Part shown: one piece after another, positions 44,301 to 51,924 of the stretch | Layout: each line of letters opens with the position of its first letter | Numbering within the stretch: position 1 is the first letter of the stretch | NCBI GenBank assembly: GCA_028285035.1 | Contig: JANQQF010000038.1 | Coordinates: 186,001-250,000, forward strand | Direction: 5' to 3' | Length of the DNA stretch: 64,000 nucleotides | Source: Phycisphaerae bacterium | Lineage (GTDB): Bacteria > Chloroflexota > Anaerolineae > 4572-78 > J111 | Program-made: the position numbers and the translations under genes | The notes under the pieces: model-generated | What the model was told of the DNA's origin: nothing | Databases searched by the model: none | Seen by the model: the letters and a program-made list of their open reading frames with translations, nothing else

Positions 44301-44762
44301 ACCACTAACAGTTTTTGCAGTTAGTTCTACAGTATAAGGCTCAAATACAGTTCCGTTTGCTAGTTGAGGTAAATTTGTTGCTGGTGAAATCGTGATTAAA
44401 GTTGGCTCGGAAACAGCCCCGGCTGGTACAGTGAGCGAGCCAAGGCCATTTGGTAGGGCAATGATTTGGGAGGTCCCTGGATCAATCAATACGGTATTGG
44501 TGTCTGGGTCGGTAGGTTTGAGTACAATTGGGAAATACAAATTTGTGAGATCAATGGAATGCACTTCTGAGACGGTGGGCGTGGTCTCAGCTTGCGGCGT
44601 TGAGGTTGATGGTGGGCTTTCCTCTGGCCCCAAATCGTCAGTTTGGAGCAAAGGGGCAGCGTGGCCAATGGTTACAAATGATAAGGTGTTTCCAAGTAGG
44701 CCAACAATAACCAGAATAGTGAGTAATTTCTCGCGATACGATAATGGGGTTGCCTCTCTCAT
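38340..44762 (-). CDS. Giant secreted RHS/YD-repeat protein with unassigned C-terminal domain
   Basis: The protein has 2140 aa. A signal-like helix lies at ~11-36, then a Pro/Ser/Thr spacer and a ZU5-like segment (GSLTVPAGAVSEPTLITIS). A DUF6531-like start of the RHS shell follows (FRFNLAYNSKDHFKGPLGRGWTHTF, split by eye at ~590-620). Dozens of YD repeats (YDxxGNLxxxxDxxG) run to about residue 1850. The RHS core is at ~1870-1955 (YDPETGLYHFYARYYDP, RYGYVGNNPIGYLD). The last ~185 residues form a distinct Cys/His-containing domain (VCFSKHNRCDKRSEVNYIGIGMF). Such tips are often toxins; this one is not identified and no immunity gene is adjacent. ATG 44762 has GAGGAG upstream. Confidence 0.88.
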   Translation of the reverse strand: MREATPLSYREKLLTILVIVGLLGNTLSFVTIGHAAPLLQTDDLGPEESPPSTSTPQAETTPTVSEVHSIDLTNLYFPIVLKPTDPDTNTVLIDPGTSQIIALPNGLGSLTVPAGAVSEPTLITISPATNLPQLANGTVFEPYTVELTAKTVSGTPVTTFLKSLTLQLNYDVDKLQQLGGSEETLEVVYYGSSTPTWQRLSSTLNDSTQQVTVETDHFSVFALASISITAATTINKCFPDIMCLPTSQKFLMLSAPGPDLFAAYNPIQLVIHVPISDTNFSIEIFDGYFGTPTSPYDSSTPGSGGRTVFRVYDCPSGKADLCSSGTLLDTFYNDGMPQDAWSSPQLIDNSSGTISDLSPDYKGYLLDIQWDGAQNNILNAFMVRANGYIYADTAKNAINVYVPPTKLGELTNWSFYTVAPADVGEVWFWDQDADSRRDPLAAPLDTNIIYEVFRMLVDTDGAISGETSIMAPVLPSGSTHRADGSPNLTGSAELSTTVTIPPPTDQATILRQEWRNIDVNNGFSIRASYPLYIEEPPITLYNAYASDREDRYLGELVHQAKMAADPVNMGTQNYYYFKSLLRVEAPGQPFRFNLAYNSKDHFKGPLGRGWTHTFNLFLTELPNGEVIFKQEDGSGISFYPDGSGGYTGEAGIYHTLMKTATGFTLTTTDFMTYTFDDAGLLLEIADRNGLLFGLAYTDELLTTVTDRVGRPYKFRYNGDDLLESVTLVDGRNISLAYAEGRLEMVTNARGDDITYDYDKNGYLTDTTDPENITYLKNTYDEEGRVWEQVDASGSTSVFTITQTADLTATIFTDNLGLETTYLHDDQYRLIEMIDPLGHTTVYSYDVDYNLISEIDPNGHTTRYVYDDQGNLTERHDPLASCAVEGYGEDVTRWGYDEFNQMISMTNALNHTWLYTYDGQGNLIYSQAANGAETDITYNPWGQPTRITDANTHATAFIYDAEGNLEQTIDTAGNTTFSTYDVTSREETYTDANSHTVTFVYDNNDNIIEIIDPKAKPTFFEYDKNDLLVNSTDRRGVVSEFQYDENLKLTAERDFSHGEWLRYAYDKLYRRTAMTDRRGFTTHYEYDATGRLTAIIDPKNATTTYQYDANDNLTTIIAPLGQRTELRYDAMDRLHTLTDAAGHTTTYCYDAEDRLVQVTGPRGEVTRYEYDEVDNLVQAIDPLAAVTRYLYDPVDNLTAVIDARNERTDYSYDVLDRLKAISQPAVDVPGEPGPQRPVTRFAYDPVGNTTVITSPRGFATHLSYDENDNLHTVTDPLAGQTIYNYDNEDNPVSVTDAKGHTTHTAYNKVGLPIQITDPLGHSTHLSYDADYNLTQLTDANHHPTIYEYDPLHRLVRETNALGHSTTYERDLHGNIIAMADANGHITRYHYDALDRLQAVIDALDHPTTYEYDPADNLVGITDANNHITRFNYDLRNQLRGEVNPLGQTWQYSYDAVGNLLSRIDGNGDLTRYNYDALNRLAAIEYPDVSSVIFGYDLAGNEIEMCDWLVAEGDCHRTSYDALNRPLVSTDWQGHSLSRSYDAVGNLIELMYPNGQPVGYDYDPRNQLSRLEDHFGQQILYQYDPVGNLITIARPNDTTTAYNYDEANRLVNLTHQQATTTFSAFAYQMDRVGNRTQIAELRTFPGDGSPVPVTTIKQYRYDALDRLIESNTDQGQALDYDFDWVGNRLNLAGVPQKVDPTDEVAPVRPDTAINDTYTYNEANQLTEITHHASRITLQYDDNGNRIEEIETLPDDTIRHTTYTYDYENRLTHIEQTTDGSLTLSATYTYDGYGRRVRKNVHHSQFTIEYVFNGLDPVADYETTHDETIATYYYWANGGIAQIERLPDPSRSFSGDVHWTHTDGLGSLTDLTDASGTPTNLVYYDDYGQQLTTPTSLTRYSYTGQEYDPETGLYHFYARYYDPSKGVWLSQDSYRGRVRDPRTLHRYGYVGNNPIGYLDLHGWLACSPYLGGASYSKCYKSGGIFQYVSEDDPINSQQFRNLEQAIYEDLKLNPPGDQTVSDLFRLAEFDTPFWNAHFDDTEVCFSKHNRCDKRSEVNYIGIGMFSAAMGLSKEATWELVKLWKKERYNEDASEAVKYWTMHGYNKLIEMHKADNLRYVDRTKSLKLTTKLAIIFNARFARRV
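39345..39590. repeat. Two short dispersed repeats inside the RHS frame
   Basis: At about 39350-39368 the AATTGTGAAT word is read as HHSQFTIEY. At about 39562-39588 a triple GTGATGC unit is read as HHASRIT. Both are in frame and fall between YD repeats. The first matches the word inserted in the GT39 gene at 7504-7550. Confidence 0.6.
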
Positions 44763-45077
44763 AGCACTCCTCTGTACCTGTTTTGTCTAAAACAACTTCG
44801 TTATGACCGCAAAGACATGGCAGAAGTGGGCTTGTAAAAGCCTCAGCGGACTCTGCGCCTCTGTGATTATAAACTTCCTATTGATTTTTAATGGTTGGAG
44901 ATGAAGTTGAGGATGGGATAAATTTTATGTTGGGTCAGGTGGCAGGGTAGGACTATAGTACTTTAACACAGAATTGTTTGAATCTGGTTTGAATCACTCA
45001 ATTTAATTAATATCTACAAGAAAAGAGTGAATACTCAATGACCTCTACGTCTCTATGGTGATTTTATCGTAGTTCAC
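44763..45077. other. Spacer with degenerate CGCAGAG repeat arms
   Basis: The right arm CAGCGGACTCTGCGCCTCTG lies at 44844-44863, with a poor left partner at about 44805-44830 (GACCGCAAAGAC). A further decayed arm GACCTCTACGTCTCTATGG lies at 45040-45058. These mark the right-hand edge of the repeat-rich block. No gene was seen. Confidence 0.55.
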
Positions 45078-46271
45078 TTAAAACAAATTAGAAATAATTT
45101 CATAAGCCCCGACGTACGTACCAATCAAACTCCCGAAACTGCTCAAGATAAAGACGAGAAGTATCCTAAGTAATCGATTTTTCCACCAATTGCTAATCGA
45201 GTTGATGTCATCAGTGACCGTTTGGAACTCTCGGACAACAGGTGGTGCAAAGTAGGCTTGCACAAACGCAGCGACATAGCCTGCCCCAATGACAGGGGTG
45301 AGGCTGGTTATTGGAGCGGCAACAAAGGCCGTAATAATCGTAATTGGATGGCCTAAGGCAATCAGGGTGCCAATGGCGCTAGGAATACCATTTGCCAAAA
45401 CCCAGTACAATAGATTCCCCCCAGCTGCTTCTAGGCCTTGGGTCCAACCGATATAGAGAATGGACCCAAGAATAATCACGGGAACACCCCAACCGATCCA
45501 TTTCCAGATGGGTGAAATGGGGGGGATTTCTTCGATTGTGCTCAAATCACTACGGGTATTCGCTTCTAAGGCCTTGGCAATACCATTCATGTGGCCAGCT
45601 CCTACGATTGAGACAATCTTTTGTCCTTGGGCTTCGCGCATTTTTTGGGTTAAGTAAGTGTCTCGCTCATCAATGAGAACGGTTTTCAGCACAGGCATCG
45701 CCTCGCCTAAGCCTTCCATCAACTCGGTCAACACATCTTGCTCCCGAATACGACTTAGTTCTTCTTCGGAGATTTCATACTCTTCGAATAAACCAGCCAC
45801 ACCAACCGAGAGAAGCTTTATTTTCTCCCATAATGACATGGAGTTCCAGGCCCGCCGCAAGGTGATGCGGACATCTCGGTCGCATAGATCAATAGGAATA
45901 TTCAACTCTTGGGCCACTTTTGTTGCTTCCAGTAATTCAACCCCGGGCATCATCCCTAGCTGGTCACCCAATCGCTTTTGATAAGAAGCTAAGAGAAGGT
46001 TAACGATAAGTGTACTGAGTTGTTTCTTCTGAATGATTTCCTTGAGATCGAGTGACTCCCATTTTCGTTGTTCGGATAGGGCTTTATAACGCTGCTCATC
46101 AAGCTCTACACAAACGACATCTGGCTTTTCATTTTCGATAACTTCACGAACTAGATCGGCTGATTTTTGCGAGATGTGGGCCGTACCCACAAGTATAAAT
46201 TGACGATCATCAATGTCGAGAATACGAACATCATCGGGATAGGTCTGGGTAGACGGGGCTTGTTCTTCCAT
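45078..46271 (-). CDS. TraB/GumN-family membrane protein
   Basis: The protein is about 397 aa from ATG 46271. A GTG at 46295 with GGAGA nearby would give 405 aa, and the choice is uncertain. The N-terminal ~240 residues form the TraB/PrgY domain, with FILVGTAHISQKSADLV (GTxHxS), VCVELDEQRYKAL (ExD), LIDERDTYLTQKM and VGAGHMNGI, the conserved residues of this presumed metalloprotease-like fold. The C-terminal ~150 residues have four hydrophobic helices. PrgY, the best-known member, limits pheromone activity in Enterococcus; the role in other phyla is unknown. It is a single gene. Confidence 0.88.
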   Translation of the reverse strand: MEEQAPSTQTYPDDVRILDIDDRQFILVGTAHISQKSADLVREVIENEKPDVVCVELDEQRYKALSEQRKWESLDLKEIIQKKQLSTLIVNLLLASYQKRLGDQLGMMPGVELLEATKVAQELNIPIDLCDRDVRITLRRAWNSMSLWEKIKLLSVGVAGLFEEYEISEEELSRIREQDVLTELMEGLGEAMPVLKTVLIDERDTYLTQKMREAQGQKIVSIVGAGHMNGIAKALEANTRSDLSTIEEIPPISPIWKWIGWGVPVIILGSILYIGWTQGLEAAGGNLLYWVLANGIPSAIGTLIALGHPITIITAFVAAPITSLTPVIGAGYVAAFVQAYFAPPVVREFQTVTDDINSISNWWKNRLLRILLVFILSSFGSLIGTYVGAYEIISNLF

Positions 46272-46514
46272 AAATAGTGACTGTTTCTCCAGCACAAATT
46301 TGAGCGTGTAAGATTATTTTAATATTAGGTCATCATAATAAAAACTGAGTTAGGTTTTCCAAACATTAGATTGTTTAAATCTTCAATTTGATTGTATATC
46401 TATTTTCTTGGAGCTGCCTTAAACCAAAGTTGGTTGTAAATAGAATTTTTAGATAAACCCAAACCTAAAATACTTAAGCTTGGATATGTTACCATAACTT
46501 AGCAGAAAGGAAAG

Positions 46515-46781
46515 ATGAATATGGTTCAAGATAGAGTGCAATTGGGTAAATCTATTCGACGTGCAAAATCTTTGGCAATTGTTCTCTTAAATATTGCGAT
46601 CGATTTTACCTTATCGATGATTTTTTTAACGCTTGGCGCATTTCTCTTGTGGCAGTTATATCAGTTTACGAAACATGGCCATCCTGTCCTTGTCTTCATT
46701 CTTTTTGCTGTTTTGGCTGTCGGATTATCTTCAGTTATGGGATTAATGTTCAATCAGGAAGATAGAACGACGTTACAATAG
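46515..46781 (+). CDS. Small membrane protein, 88 aa, two transmembrane helices
   Basis: No family is recognised. Two hydrophobic helices (about 20-45 and 57-78) are joined by a short polar loop (QFTKHGHP), with a basic N-terminus (GKSIRRAK) predicting both ends inside. A GAAAGGAAAG ribosome binding site stands seven bases before ATG 46515, which supports a real gene. It is divergently transcribed from the TraB-family gene. Confidence 0.65.
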   Translation: MNMVQDRVQLGKSIRRAKSLAIVLLNIAIDFTLSMIFLTLGAFLLWQLYQFTKHGHPVLVFILFAVLAVGLSSVMGLMFNQEDRTTLQ

Positions 46782-47240
46782 TCAAAAATGTGGGCTTGTG
46801 AAAAATTTTGAAACAATGGCCCTATCGTACTAGCTAAGAAGCGCCTATCTTTACGGTATCTTTACTGCATAAACATAGAAGTCATTGTACACTATGTTTG
46901 AATTTCTGTGGTGACACAACCACAACAAACACAACAACTCAATACTCAAATAGTTCTCCTACCACAACTACGACGGCTTATTTTCAGTAATCTATTCTTC
47001 GGCCTTATCAATCATCACTTCCATTTCTCATCTACCCGAACTACGAACACAATTTCAACCAGACATCCATTTCATACTCTCCCACAGAAATTCACCATTT
47101 AATAATAAAAGTCCTATGAATATTCATAGGACTTTTAATTTTTTATACAAATGGTTAAAATAAATGGGTAGCCCCACCCTATTAAACTTTCTGTCTGATT
47201 TAACTAAATCATAAAATAATGTTTGGAGAGTATTTTAATT
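46782..47240. other. Spacer with one perfect palindrome
   Basis: An AT-rich stretch with no convincing gene; a 64-codon frame at 46908-47102 lacks a ribosome binding site and family features. It ends in the perfect palindrome at 47107-47136. Confidence 0.5.
47107..47136. terminator. Perfect 30-base palindrome, probable terminator
   Basis: Arms AAAAGTCCTATGAAT and ATTCATAGGACTTTT are exact inverse complements with no loop bases, followed by AATTTTTTATA. It could terminate the 88-aa gene (325 bases away) or bind a dimeric regulator before the FkbM gene. Confidence 0.6.
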
Positions 47241-47996
47241 ATGCAGAGTATTAAATCCAAAGTTTACCCTATCTTGGCTCCCTTATTCAAAAATCAGGTT
47301 TATACAATGAAGTCTGGACTGGCCTCGGGTCTGAAACGTAGAGGTGGTTTTGGCTTTCTACATAGAGATCAGACACTAACCCTAGAACATCAGTTTTTAC
47401 AAGATTTAGATTCTAAAGGCAAGACTGTCTATGATATAGGTGGCCACATCGGGCTTATTACGATGTTTTTTGCCCGTAAAGTGGGTGAAACCGGTAATAT
47501 TGTCACATTTGAACCAAATCCTAGAAATTATGCTGCCATCGTTGATCATATTAAATTGAATAACTTTACAAATGTAAAGGTCATCCCGATGGGGGTGGGC
47601 CATCAGAAAGAAACATTAGAATTTATTGTGACTGGGTCGGCCCGAGGAACTGCGAGTGTCACAAAGCAACAGGAATATGATCGACAGGATGCTCAAGTTG
47701 AGCTAATCGAAGTCGATAGTTTAGATAACCAAATTGCGGATAATAATTTGCCTAAGCCTGACTTTGTTAAAATTGATGTTGAGGGCTTAGAACTTAGTGT
47801 TCTCAAGGGAATGAGTCAAACGATAAGCGATCATAAGCCAGAATTATTTGTTGAGTTACACGGCGTCGAAGATAAAGTAGTTGCAGAGTTTATCCTAAAT
47901 TCCGGTTATAATATTTATCAAGTTGAAGACCAGATGGACCTTACAAAAGAAAATATTGACAGGGTTCGTGGGCATTTATATGCAACACCGCTTTAA
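47241..47996 (+). CDS. FkbM-family SAM-dependent methyltransferase
   Basis: The protein has 251 aa from ATG 47241, chosen because GGAGAG lies ten bases upstream; a TTG six codons earlier overlaps that site. The SAM-binding motif I is VYDIGGHIGLITMFFA, motif II is VTFEPNPRNY, and the later VKIDVEGLELSVLKGM is the strongly conserved FkbM segment. Such enzymes O-methylate sugars or polyketides. No glycan cluster surrounds it, so the substrate is unknown. Confidence 0.9.
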   Translation: MQSIKSKVYPILAPLFKNQVYTMKSGLASGLKRRGGFGFLHRDQTLTLEHQFLQDLDSKGKTVYDIGGHIGLITMFFARKVGETGNIVTFEPNPRNYAAIVDHIKLNNFTNVKVIPMGVGHQKETLEFIVTGSARGTASVTKQQEYDRQDAQVELIEVDSLDNQIADNNLPKPDFVKIDVEGLELSVLKGMSQTISDHKPELFVELHGVEDKVVAEFILNSGYNIYQVEDQMDLTKENIDRVRGHLYATPL

Positions 47997-48022
47997 TCTT
48001 TGAAGCATTGTGATGAGCGAGG

Positions 48023-49192
48023 ATGCCGTCGTCTGGCAAGAAGGAACACAATCTCATAATGGATTTTGAAATTCTGCCAAACTTCCAACGATTTAGTCAA
48101 CGCAATGATATCTTTAGTCGTTCCTTCTGGGATTCTACCATTCGCTCCAAAAAATCTGACCTCTTTTACACCACCTATCGAAAGCCATTAGCGAGTTGGC
48201 GAACCGCTGAGGGTTTTACCCAAAAAGATTATGCTATTCGCAATGCGGCTTGGCATGTGACTGATATTTTTGCGGAAATGAAAGAGGACGAAGATCGTCG
48301 TGAGGGCTTTTTAGACGAATTTACGTTGCAACGTGATGGCCCCATCGAGCAGGTCCCTGTCGAGTCCCCCGAAGCGATGAGTGCTGAGATCAAACACATT
48401 GCAAAAGTATTTGGGGCGGATTTGGTTGGTATCACTCAGTTGGATGAACGGTGGCTTTATACGTATAAGTACAGTGCTCAAACGAAAACCGAGAAGCCAA
48501 ATGATTTACCCGAAGGGCTAGACAATGTCATCGTAATTGCTCAGGAGATGGATTTCGATCTTATCCAGACCGTCCCATCAGCTTTGAGCGGCACCGCGAC
48601 CGGATTGGGATATTCACAAGACGCTTTAGTCCTTCTCTCACTGGCCCAATATATTCGTAATTTGGGGTATCAAGCTTACGCTAGTATGAATGATACAGCC
48701 CTAGCCATACCGTTAGCTATTCAAGCGGGTTTAGGTGAATATGGCCGGCATGGGTTGCTTATCACCAAAGAGTTCGGGCCTCGGGTTCGATTAGGTAAGA
48801 TTTTCACCGATCTTCCGTTAGCTTCAGATCACCCCATTCATTTTGGCGTTCGTGAATTTTGCGAAATATGTCGTCGCTGTACGGCAGCCTGTCCCCCTAA
48901 GGCAATTACAAATTTTATTCCCACTGATGAAATCTATAACCAATCCAATATTGTCGGTGTTCGAAAATGGACGACTGATGCTGAAAAGTGCTTCAAATTT
49001 TGGGCGAACCAAAATAGCGATTGCTCAATTTGTGTCCGAGTCTGTTGTTACAACAAAGATTTTTCGAAATGGTATCATCGTTTGGGCCGTCAATTAGCCG
49101 GAACATCTTTACGGAAACTAATGCTTAAATTAGAAGAACGGTTGGGTTTTGGCCAACGTCGTGCGCCAAAGTTGTGGTGGGCCGGTGGCTAG
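48023..49192 (+). CDS. Reductive dehalogenase-like corrinoid iron-sulfur protein, without Tat signal
   Basis: The protein has 389 aa from ATG 48023; ATG 48059 (MDFEILPNF) with AAGGA upstream is an alternative. The middle (about 130-270) has the corrinoid-binding fold shared by RdhA and QueG (GLGYSQDALVLLSLAQYIRNLGYQA, GLGEYGRHGLLITKEFGPRVRLG, given here as separate blocks). Two ferredoxin-type sites follow: CEICRRCTAACPP, and C-X12-CSICVRVCC. That layout is typical of RdhA; the second site ends CC rather than CP. No twin-arginine leader and no RdhB membrane anchor gene are present, so it may be a cytoplasmic, non-respiratory relative. Substrate is unknown. Confidence 0.82.
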   Translation: MPSSGKKEHNLIMDFEILPNFQRFSQRNDIFSRSFWDSTIRSKKSDLFYTTYRKPLASWRTAEGFTQKDYAIRNAAWHVTDIFAEMKEDEDRREGFLDEFTLQRDGPIEQVPVESPEAMSAEIKHIAKVFGADLVGITQLDERWLYTYKYSAQTKTEKPNDLPEGLDNVIVIAQEMDFDLIQTVPSALSGTATGLGYSQDALVLLSLAQYIRNLGYQAYASMNDTALAIPLAIQAGLGEYGRHGLLITKEFGPRVRLGKIFTDLPLASDHPIHFGVREFCEICRRCTAACPPKAITNFIPTDEIYNQSNIVGVRKWTTDAEKCFKFWANQNSDCSICVRVCCYNKDFSKWYHRLGRQLAGTSLRKLMLKLEERLGFGQRRAPKLWWAGG

Positions 49193-49231
49193 TAATAAAA
49201 GTGATTTGATGGTTATACCGTTTATAAACCG

Positions 49232-49271
49232 AAAAGACCTTGAGTAGGCTCAATGCCCTCAAGGTCTTTTT
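49232..49271. terminator. Intrinsic terminator between convergent genes
   Basis: Arms AAAAGACCTTGAG (49232-49244) and CTCAAGGTCTTTTT (49258-49271) form a 13-bp stem with a T-run on the plus strand and matching T's on the minus strand. It can serve both the dehalogenase-like gene and the convergent lipoprotein gene. Confidence 0.9.
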
Positions 49272-49318
49272 ATATGAATTGATTGCCGTGTCAACTTGCC
49301 CGATTATTTCTAAACAAG

Positions 49319-49687
49319 CTATTCCAACACAGTGACAGTAACTGTATCATAAGCGACTGTCCCAGCACTGTCTCGGACTTCCAATTCAATCTCCCATTGG
49401 CCAACTTCCTGTTCAATCATCGCTGTTGTTGCTTCAAAAGAGCAGAATGTGTCTATTTGACGAATGACTTTACCGTCATCATAAGAAACTTGTTCAGGTG
49501 CGTCTACAATTTTCCATCTGTAATTAACAATTTCGCCGGACGAGGCGCATCCGTCAAAGGTGGGCACTTCGCCCACTTGAATTGAATAATCCAAGCCTGC
49601 ATCGGCGTGTAGGCTTGGCTCTAAGCCACATCCCGTCAGTATAATTCCAACTAAGAGAATACTTTCCAACAAAATGACATATCGCAT
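49319..49687 (-). CDS. Small lipoprotein with PKD/Ig-like domain
   Basis: The protein has 122 aa from ATG 49687, chosen because GGGAGAG lies upstream and a signal peptide follows directly. The lipobox is ILTGC (Cys about 20), so the mature protein is lipid-anchored. The remaining ~100 residues form one PKD-like beta-sandwich (VNYRWKIVDAP, WEIELEVRDSAG, DTVTVTV) with two further Cys residues that could form a disulfide. Such domains mediate surface binding. It is a single gene. Confidence 0.75.
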   Translation of the reverse strand: MRYVILLESILLVGIILTGCGLEPSLHADAGLDYSIQVGEVPTFDGCASSGEIVNYRWKIVDAPEQVSYDDGKVIRQIDTFCSFEATTAMIEQEVGQWEIELEVRDSAGTVAYDTVTVTVLE

Positions 49688-49781
49688 AAAATCTCTCCCA
49701 AAAATACGATACAACTTAATATTTGTTTGACTTTGCCAAGGTGGTAGCTTCACCTTGCTTCCCTCATTAAAATTGGGTGAC

Positions 49782-50528
49782 TTAATTTTGGCCGAATTTC
49801 ACCTCCTCTAAGGCACTAAGATGATCCTCCAGACGACGCACTTCTTCATCTATATCGGTTGAGAGGTGCTGATAGTCGGCAACATCATGGGTAGATTGTC
49901 CAGTTAAGATTTGGGAATAGATTGTGCCAAGCCGAGAGAGGGTGTTTTCGATTTGAATTTCGGCTCGTTTGGAGGTGTTTTGTAAATGTTCCAAAGCAGC
50001 AAGTTGTTTTTGTCGATTGTCTAGCGTATCTTGAAGCTGAGTTTGAATGGCTGGATCTGTTTCTTTGGCTAATCGTTGCTCCAGATCAGCAATTGCTTTG
50101 GGAACCTGGTTCCAGTCCCGTTGCAGGATTTTGTCTTGACTAAGATGGTCCAGCCGAGCGACGAGACTTTCTATAGAGGTGGTCCAAGCTTCAATTTGTT
50201 GTTGCAACGTATCAAGATGAAGCCGCGAGGCAGGCCCAGACGTGTTTTTGATTGCCTGCTCGATTTGTTTTTTGTAGGTGCGCGTTTGATCAAGATAATC
50301 CTGAAGTTGCGTTTTATGAACGGTAATCCCTGCTGCGCCGAACAGTAATTGGGTAAATTGATAAGTTAAGACTGCCCCCCAGACAATTCCAACGAGCCAC
50401 AATGCAGGAAGAACCACTGTTACAGCCGCCCGAAACCGAAGAAAGATAATTAAGGCCACCATAGTGATTAAATACCATCCTAAATTTTGTAGCCAGCGTT
50501 TCCAGCGAGAATTTTGACTAACCACCAT
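49782..50528 (-). CDS. Membrane-anchored coiled-coil protein
   Basis: The protein is about 248 aa from ATG 50528; GTG 50525 is also possible, both directly after GGGGAGG. Two hydrophobic helices near the N-terminus (about 12-32 and 38-60) are followed by ~190 residues of heptad-rich, Gln/Glu/Leu-rich coiled coil. No catalytic motif is seen. The start overlaps the stop codon of the upstream lipoprotein gene, so the two are translationally coupled and may act together at the envelope. Confidence 0.65.
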   Translation of the reverse strand: MVVSQNSRWKRWLQNLGWYLITMVALIIFLRFRAAVTVVLPALWLVGIVWGAVLTYQFTQLLFGAAGITVHKTQLQDYLDQTRTYKKQIEQAIKNTSGPASRLHLDTLQQQIEAWTTSIESLVARLDHLSQDKILQRDWNQVPKAIADLEQRLAKETDPAIQTQLQDTLDNRQKQLAALEHLQNTSKRAEIQIENTLSRLGTIYSQILTGQSTHDVADYQHLSTDIDEEVRRLEDHLSALEEVKFGQN

Positions 50529-51768
50529 TTCCTCCCCAGGTACCAAATTGTGTTTGACTCAAGTACCACTCCACCCAACGTTGTTCTAGAGTTATTGGCT
50601 CCTCATCCAGCACATTTTTAACTAACATAGGCCAGTCAGCTTCAGTGAATACGCCGTTTAAAAGTAAAGCTATCTTGTCCCGCCCATAGGCTTCGGTCAG
50701 AAAATTGATAAAGATCAATTGTTGTAGCCAAAAGTCGTCGGCAATCGTTGAATTGGCCGCAAAGATATCAGCTAAGGGCAAGGGAGATGTTGGGACGGTT
50801 GCTCCTGGACTTAAATAGCCCAAATTCAAGGCCTCATCTACTTCCCAAAATGCAATTGCTACTGCTAAGGATGGCCAATTTTCAATGGGCTGGTTTTGAT
50901 TAGTGGCTTGACTAATTAATTGAAAGGTCACTTGCTCATACAAATCAATCGCCAAGTGAGTGCTAATTGAACTGTATTGGTCGTCAGGAAATGCTTCGCT
51001 AACCGGCGACCTGATTTTGAGATCAGCTGCCTCATTCCACAATGGATTATTTTGCGGAACAATGTTTGCTTCTATTGGTCTGATCTCATTGAGATCCAAA
51101 TCTTGAGTAAGTTGGGTTAAATAGCTGGCAAGATCCGCTGTGGCCTGTTGTAGGTATGGCTCATCAAAATCATAGTAATTCAAGACAATTGTGTTAATTT
51201 CAATCGTTTGCTGTTTGCCCCAAATTGCTGCAATCGGCTCTGTGATACGCCAGTCATCATCTTGGAATTGACGCAAGTATCGCAACTCATATACACCTTG
51301 AATCGGCTTTAAGTCGGGGAGCGGATGCGCGGGTAACTCTATCAGTTTCTCAATGATGGGCCGATTATCGTAATCAACGACCACCACAGCGATGGCCCAG
51401 TCGCCTGATATCATTAAGCGCTCTAGCCGAATTTCAGTAGGGTTTGGCTGCATATTAAAGCCATCAAGCTGATCTTGCTTCCAGAGGCGCTCAGCTTGGG
51501 GATCAAGGAGGTATGCTAGGTAGCCAGACCGATCATTCTGTCGCCACGCTCTAGCTTCTTTATCTAAGAAGGTTTGTATTTCGGCCTTGATCGTCGAATC
51601 CGGTGTGGTTAGGGTCAATGGTTCGTCCGGGATATCAATGGGGACATTCTGAAATGAGACAAATGTTGCAGTTGGTGGGGGCGGTGGTTCGCCTAGAGCA
51701 CAGGCCGTCATCAATAAAATCAAACAAAGGGAAAGTAAATGAAATCGCACAAGAAATCCTTTGATCAT
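50518..51768 (-). CDS. Hypothetical lipoprotein
   Basis: The protein has 416 aa from ATG 51768, chosen because it starts a lipoprotein signal peptide (MIKGFLVRFHLLSLCLILLM, lipobox MTAC). The mature part begins with a Pro stretch, and its N-terminal half contains a wall of alternating strands, including -AWRQNDRSGYLAYLLDPQAERLW- of NTF2-like appearance. The C-terminal half resembles the helical part of peptidase-MA-like proteins, but no HExxH is present. I do not assign a function. It is the first gene of a two-gene unit with the coiled-coil protein. Confidence 0.6.
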   Translation of the reverse strand: MIKGFLVRFHLLSLCLILLMTACALGEPPPPPTATFVSFQNVPIDIPDEPLTLTTPDSTIKAEIQTFLDKEARAWRQNDRSGYLAYLLDPQAERLWKQDQLDGFNMQPNPTEIRLERLMISGDWAIAVVVVDYDNRPIIEKLIELPAHPLPDLKPIQGVYELRYLRQFQDDDWRITEPIAAIWGKQQTIEINTIVLNYYDFDEPYLQQATADLASYLTQLTQDLDLNEIRPIEANIVPQNNPLWNEAADLKIRSPVSEAFPDDQYSSISTHLAIDLYEQVTFQLISQATNQNQPIENWPSLAVAIAFWEVDEALNLGYLSPGATVPTSPLPLADIFAANSTIADDFWLQQLIFINFLTEAYGRDKIALLLNGVFTEADWPMLVKNVLDEEPITLEQRWVEWYLSQTQFGTWGGNGG

Positions 51769-51924
51769 GTCATTAAAGGATATGATAAGAAAAGGAATGC
51801 TGATGTCAATAGTGGGGGTTTTGGGAAAATATAATTTGTTTGGGATCAAGTTAGGTGACAGAAGATAGATCAATGTCCAGAATGTCACGTGAAGGTCTAT
51901 GCATTCTGGACATTTTCAATGCGT

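Noticed and set aside
38340..44762. CRISPR-like periodicity
   Set aside because: The ~60-base periodicity comes from degenerate YD repeats in a protein-coding frame, without identical repeats or unique spacers.
46908..47102. 64-codon plus-strand ORF before the palindrome
   Set aside because: GTG start without Shine-Dalgarno, low-complexity Gln/Thr start and no family; kept only as spacer.
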